DNA from: Calliopsis andreniformis
Taxonomy: Eukaryota; Arthropoda; Insecta; Hymenoptera; Andrenidae
Direction: 5' to 3'
DNA: 64,000 nucleotides
NCBI RefSeq assembly: GCF_051401765.1
Contig: NW_027480450.1
Coordinates: 310,001 to 374,000 of the forward strand
The notes beneath the pieces are model-generated. The model was not told where the DNA came from. It saw only the letters and a list, made by a program, of their open reading frames with translations, and ran no database searches. How positions within the stretch are numbered: the stretch's first letter is position 1; each line of letters starts with the position of its first letter. Below, piece after piece: positions 14,165 through 25,936 of the stretch. The position numbers were made by a program, and so were the translations under genes.

Positions 14165-15680
14165 AGAATCTTCAATCCTCAGTACCCAATCCTCAATCTT
14201 CAATCCTCAATCCTCAATCCTCAATCCTCAAACCTCAACCCTCAACCGTCAGTCCTCGTCCCCAATCCTCAACCCTCAATACTCAATCATCAATACTCAA
14301 TTTTCAATCCTCAAACCCCAATCCTCAATCCTAAATCCTCAATTCTCAATATTCAACACACAACCCTCAACCATCAATCCTCAATACTCAATACTCAACG
14401 GAATATCCTGAATTCTCATGGTTCAATACTGAATCCACAATATTCAATAATCAAATCTCAATCCTCAGTACCCAATACTCAATCTTCAATCCTGAATCCT
14501 CAATCCTCAATCCTCAAACCTCAATCCTCAATCTTCAATCCTCAATACTCAACCTTCAATCCTCAATCCTCAATCCTCAATCCTCAATCCTCAATCCTCT
14601 ATCCTCAACCTTCAACCCTCAATACTCAATCCTCAATCCTCAATCCTCAATCCTCAATCCTAAATTCTCAATCCTCTATCCTCCATTCTCAGACCTCAAA
14701 CATCAATACTCAACCCTTAGTCCTCTTCCGCAAACCACAACCCTCAATCCTCAATCCTCAATCTTCTATCATCAATATTCAATCTTCAATCCTCAATCCT
14801 CAATCCTCAATCCACAATCCTCATTCTTCAATCCTCAATACCCAATCCTCAATCTTCAATCCTCAATCCTCAACCCTCAATTCTCAATCCTCAACCCTCA
14901 GTCCTCAGTCCTTAAACCTCAATCCTCAAACCTCAATCCTCAATCCTCAATCTTCAATCCTCAATACTCAATCTTCAATCCTCAATCCTCAGTCCTCAAT
15001 CCTCAATCTTCAATCCTCAGTCCCCAATCCTCAATCTTCAATCCTGAATCCTCAATCCTCAATCCTCAAACCACAATCCTCAATCTTCAATCCTCAATAC
15101 TCAACCTTCAATCCTCAATCCTCAATCCTCAATCCTCAGTCCCCAATCCTCAATCTTCAATCCTGAATCCTCAATCCTCAATCCTCAATCCTCAATCCTC
15201 AATCCTCAATGCTCAATCTTCAATCCTCAATCCTCAATCCTCAATCCTCAATCCCCTATCCTCAATCCTCAATCCTCAATGTTCAATCCTCAATATCCAA
15301 TCCTCAATCTTCAATCCACAATCCTCAGTCCTCAAACCTCAATCCTGAATCCTCAATCCTGAATCCTCAATCTTCAGCCCAGAGTACTCAACAATCAGTT
15401 GTCAATCCTCAGTCCTCAACAGAATATCCTCAATTCACAGTTTTCAATACTCAAAGCTCAATCTGCAATCTTCAAATCTCTATCCACAAAGATCAATTAT
15501 CATCACTCAACCCTCAGCATTCAGTCCCCAATCCTCAATCTTCAATCCTCAATCCTCAATCCTGAATCGTCAATCTTCAATCTTCAGTCCTCAATCCTCA
15601 ATCTTCAATCCTCAGTCCCCAATCCTCAATCTTCAATCCTGAATCCTCAATCATCAATCCTCAATCCTCAATCCACAATC
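14161..15680. repeat. 2308-bp tandem, unit 2 (partial)
   Basis: This copies 11853-13372 with few changes: TGGAATA becomes CGGAATA at module C (14407), and an extra CCACAAT-type unit appears near 14812. From 15681 the text departs (TCTTCAATTCTC instead of TCTCCAATCCTC) and follows the longer block shared with 36236-38823. Confidence 0.87.
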
Positions 15681-16209
15681 TTCAATTCTCAATACTCAAT
15701 CTTCAATCCTCAATCCTCAATCCTCAATCCTCAATCCTCAATCCTCAATCCTCAATATTCAATCCTCAGTACTCAATCTTCAATCCTCAATCCTGAGTCC
15801 TCAAACCTCAATACTGAATCCTCAATCCTGAATCCTCAATATTCAGCCCTAAGTCCTCAACAATCAGAAGTCAATCCTCAATCCTCAATAGAATATCCTC
15901 AATTCACAGATTTCAATACTCAATACTCAATTTGCAATCCTCAAATCTCTATCCACAAACATCAATTCTCATCACTCAACACTCAAGACTCAGTCCCCAA
16001 TCCTCAACGTTCAATCCTCAATCCTCAATCCTCAATCCTCAATCCTCAACCCTCAACCCTCAGCCCTGATCCTCAATCCTCAATCCTCAATCCTCAATCC
16101 TCAATCCTCAATCCTCAATCCTCAATCTTCAATTCTCGATACTCAATCTTCAATCCTCAATCCTCAGTCCTCAAACCTCAATTCTGAATCCTCAATCCTG
16201 AATCCTCAA

Positions 16210-16370
16210 TCTTCAGCCCTCAGTCCTCAACAATCAGTTGTCAATCCTCAATCCTCAATAGAATATCCTCAATTCACAGTTTTCAATACTAAATACTCAA
16301 TCTGCAATCTTCAAATCTCTATCCACACACATCAATTCTCGTCACTCAACCCTCAACACTCAGTCCCCAA
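16210..16370 (+). repeat. Module A type copy (23-heptamer ordered block)
   Basis: This is the reference copy of a block in which diverged heptamers keep a fixed order and exact 7-bp register. It is 161 bp, 23 units. Diagnostic units are 4 CAATCAG, 5 TTGTCAA, 8 TAGAATA, 10 TTCACAG, 11 TTTTCAA, 14 TCTGCAA, 16 ATCTCTA, 17 TCCACAA (TCCACAC in this copy) and 19 TTCTCAT (TTCTCGT here). I counted 88 copies. Unit 10 starts at 277, 982, 2991, 3719, 4502, 5209, 5720, 6203, 7181, 7886, 9895, 10623, 11406, 13126, 13840, 15434, 15903, 16273, 16873, 17529, 18932, 19505, 20387, 20764, 21113, 21750, 22817, 23166, 23899, 24382, 25360, 26086, 28158, 28758, 29414, 30817, 31390, 31739, 32200, 32452, 33101, 34108, 34757, 35952, 36848, 37317, 37680, 38280, 39482, 39951, 40314, 40795, 41451, 42854, 43427, 43762, 44363, 44615, 45334, 45746, 46152, 46746, 47134, 47640, 48142, 49344, 49813, 50176, 50657, 51313, 52716, 53289, 53624, 54225, 54477, 55196, 55608, 56014, 56608, 56996, 57502, 58004, 59071, 59420, 60546, 61161, 62195 and 63411. 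Each copy runs from 63 bases before that point to 97 after it. Confidence 0.92.
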
Positions 16371-16681
16371 CCCTCAATCTTCAATCCTCAATCCTCAATC
16401 CGCAATCCTCAATCCTCAATACTCAATCTTCAATCCTCAGACCTCAAACATCAATACTCAACCCTCAGTCCTCGTACTCAATCCACAACACTCAATCCTC
16501 AATACTCAATCTTCAATCCTCAATCCTCAATCTTCAATCCTCAATCCTCAATCCTCAATCCTCAACCCTCATTCTTCAATCCTCAATACCCAATCCTCAA
16601 TCTTCAATCCTCAATCCTCAATCCTCAATTCTCAATCCTCAATCCTCAGTCCTCAGTCCTCAATCCTCAATCCTCAATCGT

Positions 16682-16703
16682 CAGCCCTCATCCTCAATCC
16701 TCA
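16682..16703 (+). repeat. Register-slip site (6-bp unit) type copy
   Basis: After a CAG-ending heptamer and CCCTCAT comes CCTCAA, a six-base unit, and then normal heptamers resume one base out of register. The same context recurs throughout, with the middle unit read as CCCTCAT, TCCTCAT, ACCTCAT, TCCTCGT, CCCTCGT or CCCTGAT. Examples are near 91, 635, 710, 1128, 1618, 1850, 2775, 6545, 20911, 37480, 40110, 43232, 44155, 44825, 46560, 47306, 57825, 60970 and 61780. Less usual slips lie at about 1040 (CACTCACCCTCAAC) and 18513 (CTTCAACCTCAATCC). Confidence 0.85.
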
Positions 16704-16809
16704 ATCCTCAATCGTCAATACTCAATCTTCAATCCTCAGTACTCAATGTTCAATCCTCAATCCTCGGTCCTCAAACCTCAATTTTGAATCCACAATCCTG
16801 TATCCTCAA

Positions 16810-16970
16810 TCTTCATCCCTCAGATCTCAACAATCAGTTGTCAATCCTCAATGCTCAATAGAAAATCCTCAATTCACAGTTTTCAATACTCAATACTCAA
16901 TCTGCAATCTTCAAATCTCTATGCGCAAACATCAATTCTAATCACTCAACCCTCAACACTCAGTCCCCAA
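16810..16970 (+). repeat. Module A, subfamily A2 type copy
   Basis: A2 copies carry linked changes: unit 8 is TAGAAAA instead of TAGAATA, and units 16-17 contain CTCTATGC followed by GCAAAC or ACAAAC. Many also have unit 19 TTCTAAT. I see this linkage at unit-10 positions 277, 7181, 16873, 25360, 28758, 32452, 34108, 38280, 40795, 44615, 47640, 48142, 50657, 54477, 57502 and 58004. Copies at 20387 and 21750 (unit 8 TAGTATA, but with the ATGC mark) look intermediate. The shared marks show that A2 copies descend from one another and did not mutate independently. Confidence 0.82.
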
Positions 16971-19429
16971 TCCTCAATCTTCAATCCTCAATTCTCAATC
17001 TTCAATCCTCAATCCTCAATCCTCAATCCTCAATCCTCAATCCTCAATACTCAGTACTCAGTCCTCAAACCTCAATCCTCAGCCCTCAGACCTCATCCTC
17101 AATCCTCAATCCTCAATCCTCAATCCTCAATATTCAATCCTCTATACTCAATCTTCAATCCTGAATCCTCAGTACTCAAACCTCAATTCTGAATCCTCAA
17201 TACTAAATCTTCAACCCTCAATCCTCAGTGCTCAATACTCAAACATCAATATTCAATTCTCAATACTCAATAGAATATCCTGAGTTCTCCGGCTTCAATA
17301 CTCATACCTTAATCCTCAACCCTCAGCCCACATTCTCAATCCTCAATCCTCAGTCGTCGATCCTCAATATTCAATCCTCAATACTCAATCCTCAATCCTC
17401 AATCCTCAGTCATCAATCCTCAATCTTCAATACTCAATCGTCAATCCTCAATCCTGAATCCTCAACCTTCAGCCCTCAGTCCTCAACAATCAGTTGTCAA
17501 TCCTCAATCCTCAATAGAATATTCTCAATTCACAGTTTTCAATACTCAATAGCCAATCTGCTATCTTCAAATCTCTATCCGCAAACATCAATTCTCATCA
17601 CTCAGCCCTCAACACTCAGTCCTCAATGTTCAATCCTCAATCCTCAATTCTCAATTTTCAATCCAAGATACTGAATCTTCAATCCTCAATCCTCAATCCT
17701 CAATTCTCAATCCTCAACCCTGAATCTTCAATCCTCAATCCCAAATCCTCAATCTTCAATCCTCATTACTCATTCCTCAATCCTCAATCCCCAATCCTCA
17801 ATCTTCAATCCTCAATACTCAACCTTCGATCCTCAATCCTCAATCCTCAATCCTCATTCCTCAATTCTCAATCATCAATCCTCAGTCTTCAATACTAAAT
17901 CCTCAATCCTCAATTCTCAATCCTCAATTCTCAACCATCGATCCTCAATTCTCAATACTCAATAGAATATCCTGAATTCGCAGGATTCAATACTCAGACC
18001 TCAATCCTCAACCCTCAGCCCTCATCCTCTATCCTCGATCCTCAATCCTCAGTCATCAATCCTGAATCCTCAGTACTCAATCTTCAACCTTCAATCCTCA
18101 TTCCTCAATCCTCAATCCTCAATCCTCAATCCTCAGTCATCAATCCTCAATATTCAATAATCAATCGTCAATCCGCAGTCCTCAATCCTCAATCCTCAAT
18201 CCTCGTTCCTCAAACCTCATTCCTCAAACCTCAGTCCTCATCCTCAGTTCACAATTCTCAATCCTCAATCCTCAATCCTCAACCTTCAATCCTCAATAGT
18301 CAATCTCCAATCCTAGAGCCTCAATCCCCAATCCTCAATCCTTAATCCTCAATATTCAACCCTCAATCCCCAGTCCACAATCTTCAATCCACAATGCTCA
18401 ATCCAAAATCCTCAATCCTCAGTCCTCAATCCTCAATCCACAATCCTCAAACCTCAATCCTCAACCGTCAGCCCTCGTCCTCAGTCCTCAACCCTCAATA
18501 CTCAACCATCAATACTCAATCTTCAACCTCAATCCTCAATCCTCAGTCCTCAATCCTCAATCCTCAATATTCAACACACAACCCTCAACCATTGATCCTC
18601 AATACTCAACCATCAATCCTCAATTCTCAATACTCAATAGAACATCCTGAAATCTAATGGTTCAATACTCTATCCACAATATACAATAATCAAATCTCAA
18701 TCCTCAAACGTCAATTCTCAACACTCAATCCTCAACACTCAGTCCTCTCTCTTGAATCCTCCATCCTCAATCCTCAATCCTCAACCGTCAATCTTCAATC
18801 CTCAATCCTCAACCCTCAATCCTCAGTCCTCAAACCTCAAACCCGAATCCTCAAACCTGAATCCTCTGTCTGCAGACCTCAGTCCTCAACAATCAATCGT
18901 AAATCCTCAGTCCTCAATAGAATATCCTCAATTCTCTGTTTTCAATACTCAATCCCCAATCTTCAATCTTCAAATCTCAATACACAAACATCAATTCTCA
19001 TCAATCAACCCTCAACACTCAGTCCTCAATCTTCGATCCTCAATCCTCAATACTCAATCTTCAATCCTCAATACTGAATCTTCAATCCTCAGTCCCAAAT
19101 CCTCAATCTTCAATCCTCAATCCTCAATCCTCAATCCTCAATCCCCAATCCTCAACCTTCAATCCTCAATACCCAATCTTCAATCCTCAATCCTCAATCC
19201 TCAATCCTCATTCCTCAATCCTCAATCATCAATACTCAATCTTCAATACTCAATTCTCAATTCTCGATCCTCAACCCTCAGTCCTCAGTCCTCAAACCTC
19301 AGTCCTCAGCCCTCAGCCCTCGTCCTCAATCCTCAATCCTCAATCATCAATCCTCAATCTTCAATCCTTAATACTCAATCTTCAATCCTCAATCCTCAGT
19401 CCTCAAACCTCAATTCTGAACCCTCAATC

Positions 19430-19910
19430 CTGAATCCTCAATCTTCAGCACTCAGTCCTCAACAATCAGTTGTCAATCCTCAATCCTCTATAGAATATCA
19501 TCAATTCACAGTTTTCAATACTCAATACACAATTTGCAATTTTCAAATCTCTATCCACAAACATCAATTCTCATCACTCAACCCTCAACACTTAGTCCCC
19601 AATCCTCAATATTCAATCCTCAATCCACAGTACTCAATCCACTATCCTCAACCTTCAACCCTCAATACTCAATCTTCAATCCTCAATCCCCAATCCTCAA
19701 TCCTCAATCCTCAATCCTCGATCGTCAATCTTCAATCCTCAATACTCAATCTTCAATCCTCAATCCTCAATCCTCAATCCTCAATCCTCATTCTTCAATC
19801 CTCAATACCCAATCCTCAATCTTCAATCCTCTATCCTCAACCCTCAATTCTCAATCCTCAACCCTCAGTCCTCAGTCCTTAAACCTCAATCCTCAAACCT
19901 CAATCCTCAA
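19430..19910. repeat. 0.5-kb block shared with 35877-36364
   Basis: After the 3.3-kb block diverges at its right end, this stretch matches 35877-36364 at offset 16447, later one heptamer more. It holds module A at 19505, whose unit 9 is TCATCAA and unit 15 TTTTCAA. The rare cluster CCTCGATCGTCAATC near 19715 marks both copies and also the 38.88- and 48.74-kb copies. Confidence 0.83.
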
Positions 19911-20460
19911 CTCTCAATCCTTAATCCTGAATCTTCAATCCTCAGTCCCAAATCCTCAATCTGCAATCAACAACCCTCAATCCTCAATCCTCAATACTCA
20001 ACCATCAATCCTCAATTCTCAATACTCAACAGAATATTCTGAAATCTCATGGTTCAACACTCAATCCACAATATACAATAATCAAATCTCAATCCTCAAA
20101 CATTAATTCTCAACACTCAATTGTCAACACTCTGTCATCTTTCTTGAATCATCCATCCTCAATCCTCAGTCCTCAAACGTCAAACCTCAATCCTCAATCC
20201 TCAACCCACAATCCTCAGTCCTCAAACCTCAAACCCGAATCCTCAATCCTGAATCCTCAATACTCAGCCCTCAGTCCTCAGTCCTCAAACCTCAATCCTG
20301 AATCCTCAATCCTGAATTCTCAATCTTCAGCCCTCAGTCCTCTACAATCAGTTGTCAATCCTCAATCCTCAATAGTATACCCTCAATTCACAGTTTTCAA
20401 TACTCAATACTCCATCTGCAATCTTGAAATCTCTATGCGCAAACATCAATTCTAATCACT
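19911..20460. repeat. 550-bp block, copy 1 (second copy 21288-21823)
   Basis: This pairs with 21288-21823 at offset 1377, changing to 1363 because the second copy lacks two heptamers near 20115. It contains module C at 20038, with CAGAATA TTCTGAA, and module A at 20387, with the unusual unit 8 TAGTATA. These rare units are in both copies. Confidence 0.86.
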
Positions 20461-21287
20461 CAACCCTCAACACTCTGTCCCCAATCCTCAATCTTCAATC
20501 CTCAATTCTCAATCTTCAATCCTCAATCCTCAATTCTCAATCTTCAATCCTCAATCCTCAATCCTCAATCCTCAATCCTCAATCCTCAGTACTCAGTCCT
20601 CAAGCCTCAATCCTCAACCCTCAACCCTCAGTCCTCATCCTCAATCCTCAATCCTCAGTCCTCAAACCTCAATTCTGAACCCTCAATCCTGAATCCTCAA
20701 TCTTCAGACCGCAGTCCTCAACAATCTGTAGTCAATCCTCAATCCTCAGTAGAATATCCACAATTCACAGTTTTCAATACTCAATACTCAATCTGCAATC
20801 TTCAAATCTATATCCACAAACATCAATTCTCATCACTCAACCCTCAACACTCAGTCCCCAATCCTCAGCCTTCAACCCTCAATCCTCAATCCTCAATCCT
20901 CAACCCTCAGCCCTGATCCTCAATCCTCAATCCTCAATCCTCAATCCTCAATCCTCAATCCTCAATCTTCAATACTGGATACTCAATCTTCAATCCTCAA
21001 TCCTCAGTCCTCAAACCTCAATTCTGAATCCTCAATCCTGAATCCTCAATCTTCAGCCCTCAGTCCTCAACAATCAGTTGTCAATCCTCAATCCTCAATA
21101 GAATATTCTCAATTCAGAGTTTTCGATTCTCAATACTCAATCTGCTATCTTCAAATCTCTATCCACAATCATCAATTCTCATCACTCAGCCCTCAACACT
21201 CAGTCTTCTATGTTCAATCCTCAATCCTCAATTCTCAGTCTTGAATCCTCAATACTGAATATTCAATCCTCAATCCTCAATCCTCAA
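20461..21287. repeat. Spacer with two module A copies 349 bp apart
   Basis: This holds module A at 20764 (unit 5 TAGTCAA, unit 16 ATCTATA) and at 21113 (unit 10 TTCAGAG). The pair spaced 349 bp apart recurs at 22817/23166, 31390/31739 and 59071/59420, and at 335 bp (two heptamers fewer) at 43427/43762 and 53289/53624. A slip unit (CCCTGATCCTCAA) lies between the two modules each time. Confidence 0.82.
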
Positions 21288-21823
21288 CTCTCAATCCTCA
21301 ATCCTGAATCTTCAATCCTCAGTCCCAAATCCTCAATCTGCAATCAACAACCCTCAATCCTCAATCCTCAATACTCAACCATCAATCCTCAATTCTCAAT
21401 ACTCAACAGAATATTCTGAAATCTCATGGTTCAACACTCAATCCACAATATACAATAATCAAATCTCAATCCTCAAACATTAATTCTCAACACTCTGTCA
21501 TCTCTCTTGAATCCTCCATCCTCAATCCTCAGTCCTCAAACGTCAAACCTCAATCCTCAATCCTCAACCCACAATCCTCAGTCCTCAATCCTCAAACCCG
21601 AATCCTCAATCCTGAATCCTCAATACTCAGCCCTCAGTCCTCAGTCCTCAAACCTCAATCCTGAATCCTCAATCCTGAATTCTCAATCTTCAGCCCTCAG
21701 TCCTCTACAATCAGTTGTCAATCCTCAATCCTCAATAGTATACCCTCAATTCACAGTTTTGAATACTCAATACTCCATCCGCAATCTTCAAATCTCTATG
21801 CACAAACGTCAATTCTCATCACT
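21288..21823. repeat. 550-bp block, copy 2
   Basis: This is the second copy of 19911-20460, with module C at 21415 and module A at 21750. Its right part overlaps the start of the block shared with 57941-59670. Confidence 0.85.
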
Positions 21824-23416
21824 CAAACCTCAACACTCAGTCCTCAATGTCCAATCCTCAATCCTCAATTCTCAATCTTCAATCCTCAATCCTCAACCCT
21901 CAATCCTCAATCCTCAATCCTCAGTACTCAGTCCTCAAGCCTCAATCCTCAACCCTCAGGCCTCATCCTCAATCCTCAATCCTCAATCCTCAATCCTCAA
22001 TCTTCAATCCTCTATACTCAATTTTCATTCCTGAATCCTCAGTCCTCAAACATCAATTCTGAATCCTCAATGCTAAACCTTCAACCCGTAATCCTCAGTC
22101 CTCAATACTCAAACATCAATCCTCAATTCTCAATACTCAGTATAATATCCTGAATTCTCAGGGCTCAAAACTCAAACCTCAATCCTCAACCCTTAGCCCT
22201 CATCCTCCATACTCAATCCTCAATCCACAATCCTCAATCCTCATTCCTCAAACCTCAATCCTCAACCCTCAGTCCTCATCCTCAATTCTCAATTCTCAAC
22301 CCACAATCCTCAATACTCAATCTTCAATCCTCAATAATCAATCTCCAATCCTAGATCCTCAATCCCCAAACCTCAATCATTAATCCTCAATCTTCAATCC
22401 TCAAACCCCAGTCCTCAATCTTCAATCCTCAATGCTCAATCTTCAATCCTCAATTCTCAGTCCTCAATCCTCAATCCTCATTCCTCAAACCTCAACCCTC
22501 AGTCTTCAATCCTCATTCTTCAGTCCTCAATACCCAATACTCAATCTTCAATCCTCAATCCTCAATTCTCAATTCTCGATCCTCAACCCTCAGTCCTCAG
22601 TCCTCAAACCTCAGTCCTCAGCCGTCAGCCCTCGTCCTCAATCGTCAATCCTCAATCATCAATCCTCAATCTTCAATAATCAATACTCAATCTTCAATCC
22701 TCAATCCTCAGTCCTCAAACCTCAATTCTGAACCCTCAATCCTGAATCCTCAATCTTCAGACCGCAGTCCTCAACAATCTGTCGTCAATCCTCAATCCTC
22801 AGTAGAATATCCTCAATTCACAGCTTTCAATACTCAATACTCAATCTGCAATCTTCAAATCTCTATCCACAAACATCAATTCTCATCACTCAACCCTCAA
22901 CACTCAGTCCCCAATCCTCAACCTTCTATCCTCAATCCTCAATTCTCAATCCTCAACCCTCAGCCCTGATCCTCAATCCTCAATCCTCAATCATCAATCC
23001 TCAATCCTCAATCCTCAATCTTCAATACTCGATACTCAATCTTCAATCCTCAATCCTCAGTCCTCAAACCTCAATTCTGAATCCTCAATTCTGAATCCTC
23101 AATCTTCAGCCCTCAGTCCTCAACAATCAGTTGTCAATCCTCAATCCTCAATAGAATATTCTCAATTCAGAGTTTTCAATTCTCAATACTCAATCTGCTA
23201 TCTTCAAATCTCTATCCACAATCATCAATTCTCATCACTCAGCCCTCAACACTCAGTCCTCAATGTTCAATCCTCAATCCTCAATTCTCGATCTTCAATC
23301 CAAAATACTGAATCTTCAATCCTCAATCCTCAATCCTCAATTCTCAATCCTCAATCCTGAATCTTCAATCCTCAGTCCCAAATACTCAGTCTTCAATCCT
23401 CAATCCTCAATCCTCA
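21687..23416. repeat. 1.7-kb block shared with 57941-59670 (older pair)
   Basis: This matches 57941-59670 at a constant offset of 36254, with visibly more substitutions than the other pairs, especially around the module A units at 21750/58004. It contains module A at 21750, 22817 and 23166 and module B at 22149. The constant offset without indels, together with scattered substitutions, suggests an older copying event than the 9862-bp or 6904-bp events. Confidence 0.85.
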
Positions 23417-23754
23417 ATCCTCAGCCCTCAGACCTCATCCTCAATCCTCAATCCTCAATCCACAATCCTCAATATTCAATCCTCTATACTCAATCTTCAA
23501 TCCTGAATCCTCAGTACTCAAACCTCAATTCTGAATCCTCAATACTAAATCTTCAGCCCTCAATCCTCAGTGCTCAATACTCAAACATCAATACTCAATT
23601 CTCAATACTCAATAGAATATCCTGAGTTCTCCGGCTTCAATACTCATACCTTAATCCTCAACCCTCAGCCCTCATTCTCAATCCTCAATCCTCAGTCGTC
23701 GATCCTCAATATTCAATCCTCAATACTCAATCTTCAATCCTCAATCCTCAATCG
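23417..23754. repeat. Heptamer stretch with module B, copy of the 32.6-33.0 kb region
   Basis: This contains a slip context (CAGACCTCATCCTC) near 23430 and module B at 23621 in the GTTCTCCGG subtype. The text matches parts of 17090-17400 and 32650-32990. No feature other than satellite is seen. Confidence 0.78.
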
Positions 23755-25751
23755 TCAATCCTCAATCCTCAATCCTCAGTCATCAATCCTCAATCTTCAA
23801 TACTCAATCGTCAATCCTCAATCCTGAATCCTCAACCTTCAGCCCTCAGTCCTCTACAATCAGTTGTCAATTCTCAATCCTCAATAGAATATCCTCAGTT
23901 CACAGTTTTCAATACTCAAAACTCAATCTGCAATCTTCAAATCTCTATCCTCAAACATCTATTCTCATCACTCAACCCTCAACACTCAGTCCCCAATCCT
24001 CAATCTTCAATCCTCAATCCTCAATCCTTAATCCTCAGTCCTCAATCTTCAATCCTCAATACTGAATCTTCAATCCTCAATCCTCAATTCTCAATCCTCA
24101 ATCCTCAATCCTGAAACGTCAATCTTCAAACCTGAATACTCAATCTTCAATCCTCAACCCTCAATCCTCAATACTCAACCCTCATTCTTCAATCCTCAAT
24201 ACCCAATCCTCAATCCTCAATCCTCATTCCTCAAACCTCAATCCTCAGTCATCAATCCTCATTCTTCAATCCTCAATACCCAATCCTCAATCCTCAATCC
24301 TCAATTCTCAATCCTCAATCCTCAGCCCTTAGTCCTCAACAATCTGTTGTCAATCCTCCATTATTAAAAGAATATCCTCAATTCACAGTTTTCAATACTC
24401 AATACTCAATCTGCAATCTTCATATCTCTATCCACAAACATCAATTCTCATCACTCAGACCTCAACACTCAGTCCTCAATGTTCAATCCTCAATCCTCAA
24501 TACTCAATCTTCAATCCTCAATACTGAATCTTCAATCCTCAGTCCCAAATACTCAATGTTCAATCCTCAAACCTCAATCCTCAATCCTCAATCCTCAATC
24601 CTCAATCCTCAATCCTCAACCCTCAGTCATCAATCCTCAATATTCAATACTCAATCGTCAATACGCAGTCCTCAATCCTCAATCCTCAATCCTCGTTCCT
24701 CAAACCTCAATCCTCAACCCTCAGTCCTCATCCTCAGTTCTCAATCCTCAATCCTCAATCCTCAATCCTCAATCCTCAATCTTCAATCCTCAATAATCAA
24801 ACTCTAATCCTAGATCCTCAATCACCAATCCTCAATCCTTAATCCTCAATCTTCAACCCTCAATCCCCAGTACTCAATCTTCAATCCTCAATCCTCAACC
24901 CTTAATCCTCAATCCTCAATCTTCAATCCTCAATACTGAATGTTCAATCCTCAATCCTCAATTCTCAATCCTCAATCCTCAATCCTCAAACGTCTATCTT
25001 CAAACCTGAATACTCAATCTTCAATCCTCAACCCTCAATCCTCAATCCTCAACCCTCATTCTTCAATCCTCAATACCAAATCCTCAATCTTCAAGCCTCA
25101 ATCCTCAATCCTCAATTCTCAATCCTCAATCGTCAGTCCTCAGTCCTGAATCCTCAATCCTCAACCCTCAGCCCTCATCCTCAATCCTCAATCCTCAATC
25201 GTCAAACCTCAATCTTCAATCCTCAATACACAATCTTCAATCCTCAATCCTCAGTCGTCAAACCTCAATTCTGAATCCTTAATCCCGTACCCTCAGTCTT
25301 CAGCCCTCAGTTCTCAACAATCAGTTGTCAATCCTCAATCCTCAATAGAAAATCCTCAATTCACAGTTTTCAATGCTCAATACTCCATCTGCAATCTACA
25401 AATCTCTATGCACAAACTTCAATTCTCACCACTCAACCCTCAACACTCAGTCCTCAATGTCCAATCCTCAATCCTCAATTCTCAATCTTCAATCCTCAAT
25501 CCTCAATCCTCAATCCTCAATCTTCAATCCTCTATACTCAATTTTCAATCCTGAATCATCAGTCCTCATACATTAATTCTGAATCCTCAATGCTAAATCT
25601 TCAACCCGTAATCCTCAGTCCTCAATACTCAAACATCAATCCTCAATTCTCAATACTCAATATAATATCCTGAATTCTCAGGGTTCAAAACTCAAACCTC
25701 AATACTCAACCCTCAGCCCTCATCCGCCATACTCAATCCTCAATCCTCAAT
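23755..25751. repeat. 2.0-kb block, second copy of 5576-7572
   Basis: Offset 18179 is constant. It contains module A at 23899, 24382 and 25360 and module B at 25669. At 25751 it jumps to sequence equivalent to 7677, so about 104 bases of the 5.6-9.8 kb copy are skipped. Confidence 0.9.
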
Positions 25752-25936
25752 AATCAATCTCCAATCCTAGATCCTCAATCCCCAGTCCTCAATCTTCAAT
25801 CCTCAATGCTCAATCCTCAATCTTCAATCCTCAATCCTCAATTCTCAATTCTCGATCCTCAACCCTCAGTCCTCAGTCCTCATACCTCAGTCCTCAGCCC
25901 TCAGCCCTCGTCCTCAATCCTCAATCCTCAATCCTC
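25752..25936. repeat. 185-bp patch of foreign satellite text inside a copied block
   Basis: Flanks on both sides match the 5576-9789 copy, but this interior matches other places: first 7677-7710, then text like 22405-22440 and 22560-22640 (the CTCGATCCTCAACCC cluster). The net length change across it is 21 bp, three heptamers. It looks like a conversion-type replacement or a double junction. Confidence 0.75.

Larger units (their letters stand above)
14822..17416. repeat. 2.6-kb block, first of four copies
   Basis: This matches 36236-38823 at offset 21414, falling to 21407 after a single-heptamer loss. Related copies lie at about 38940-41338 and, through the 9862-bp duplication, 48802-51200. 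It contains module A at 15434, 15903, 16273 and 16873 and the start of module B at 17279. The copies at 40.6 and 50.5 kb lack 119 bp (17 heptamers) present here near 16565-16690. Confidence 0.88.
16110..19446. repeat. 3.3-kb block, first of four copies
   Basis: This matches 27995-31331 at a constant offset of 11885, and 40773-43368 at 23922. It contains module A at 16273, 16873, 17529 and 18932 (the last a rare subtype with TTCTCTG as unit 10), module B at 17279 and 17971, and module C at 18646. It includes a distinctive slip at about 18513 (CTTCAACCTCAATCC) that is present in all copies. Confidence 0.9.

Noticed and set aside
16231..16245. CAACAATCAGTTG in module A as a hairpin or a Myb/E-box-like binding site
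   Set aside because: The complementary arms are only four bases and CAGTTG is a common short motif. Its repetition is explained by shared descent of the module, so there is no evidence for a binding site.
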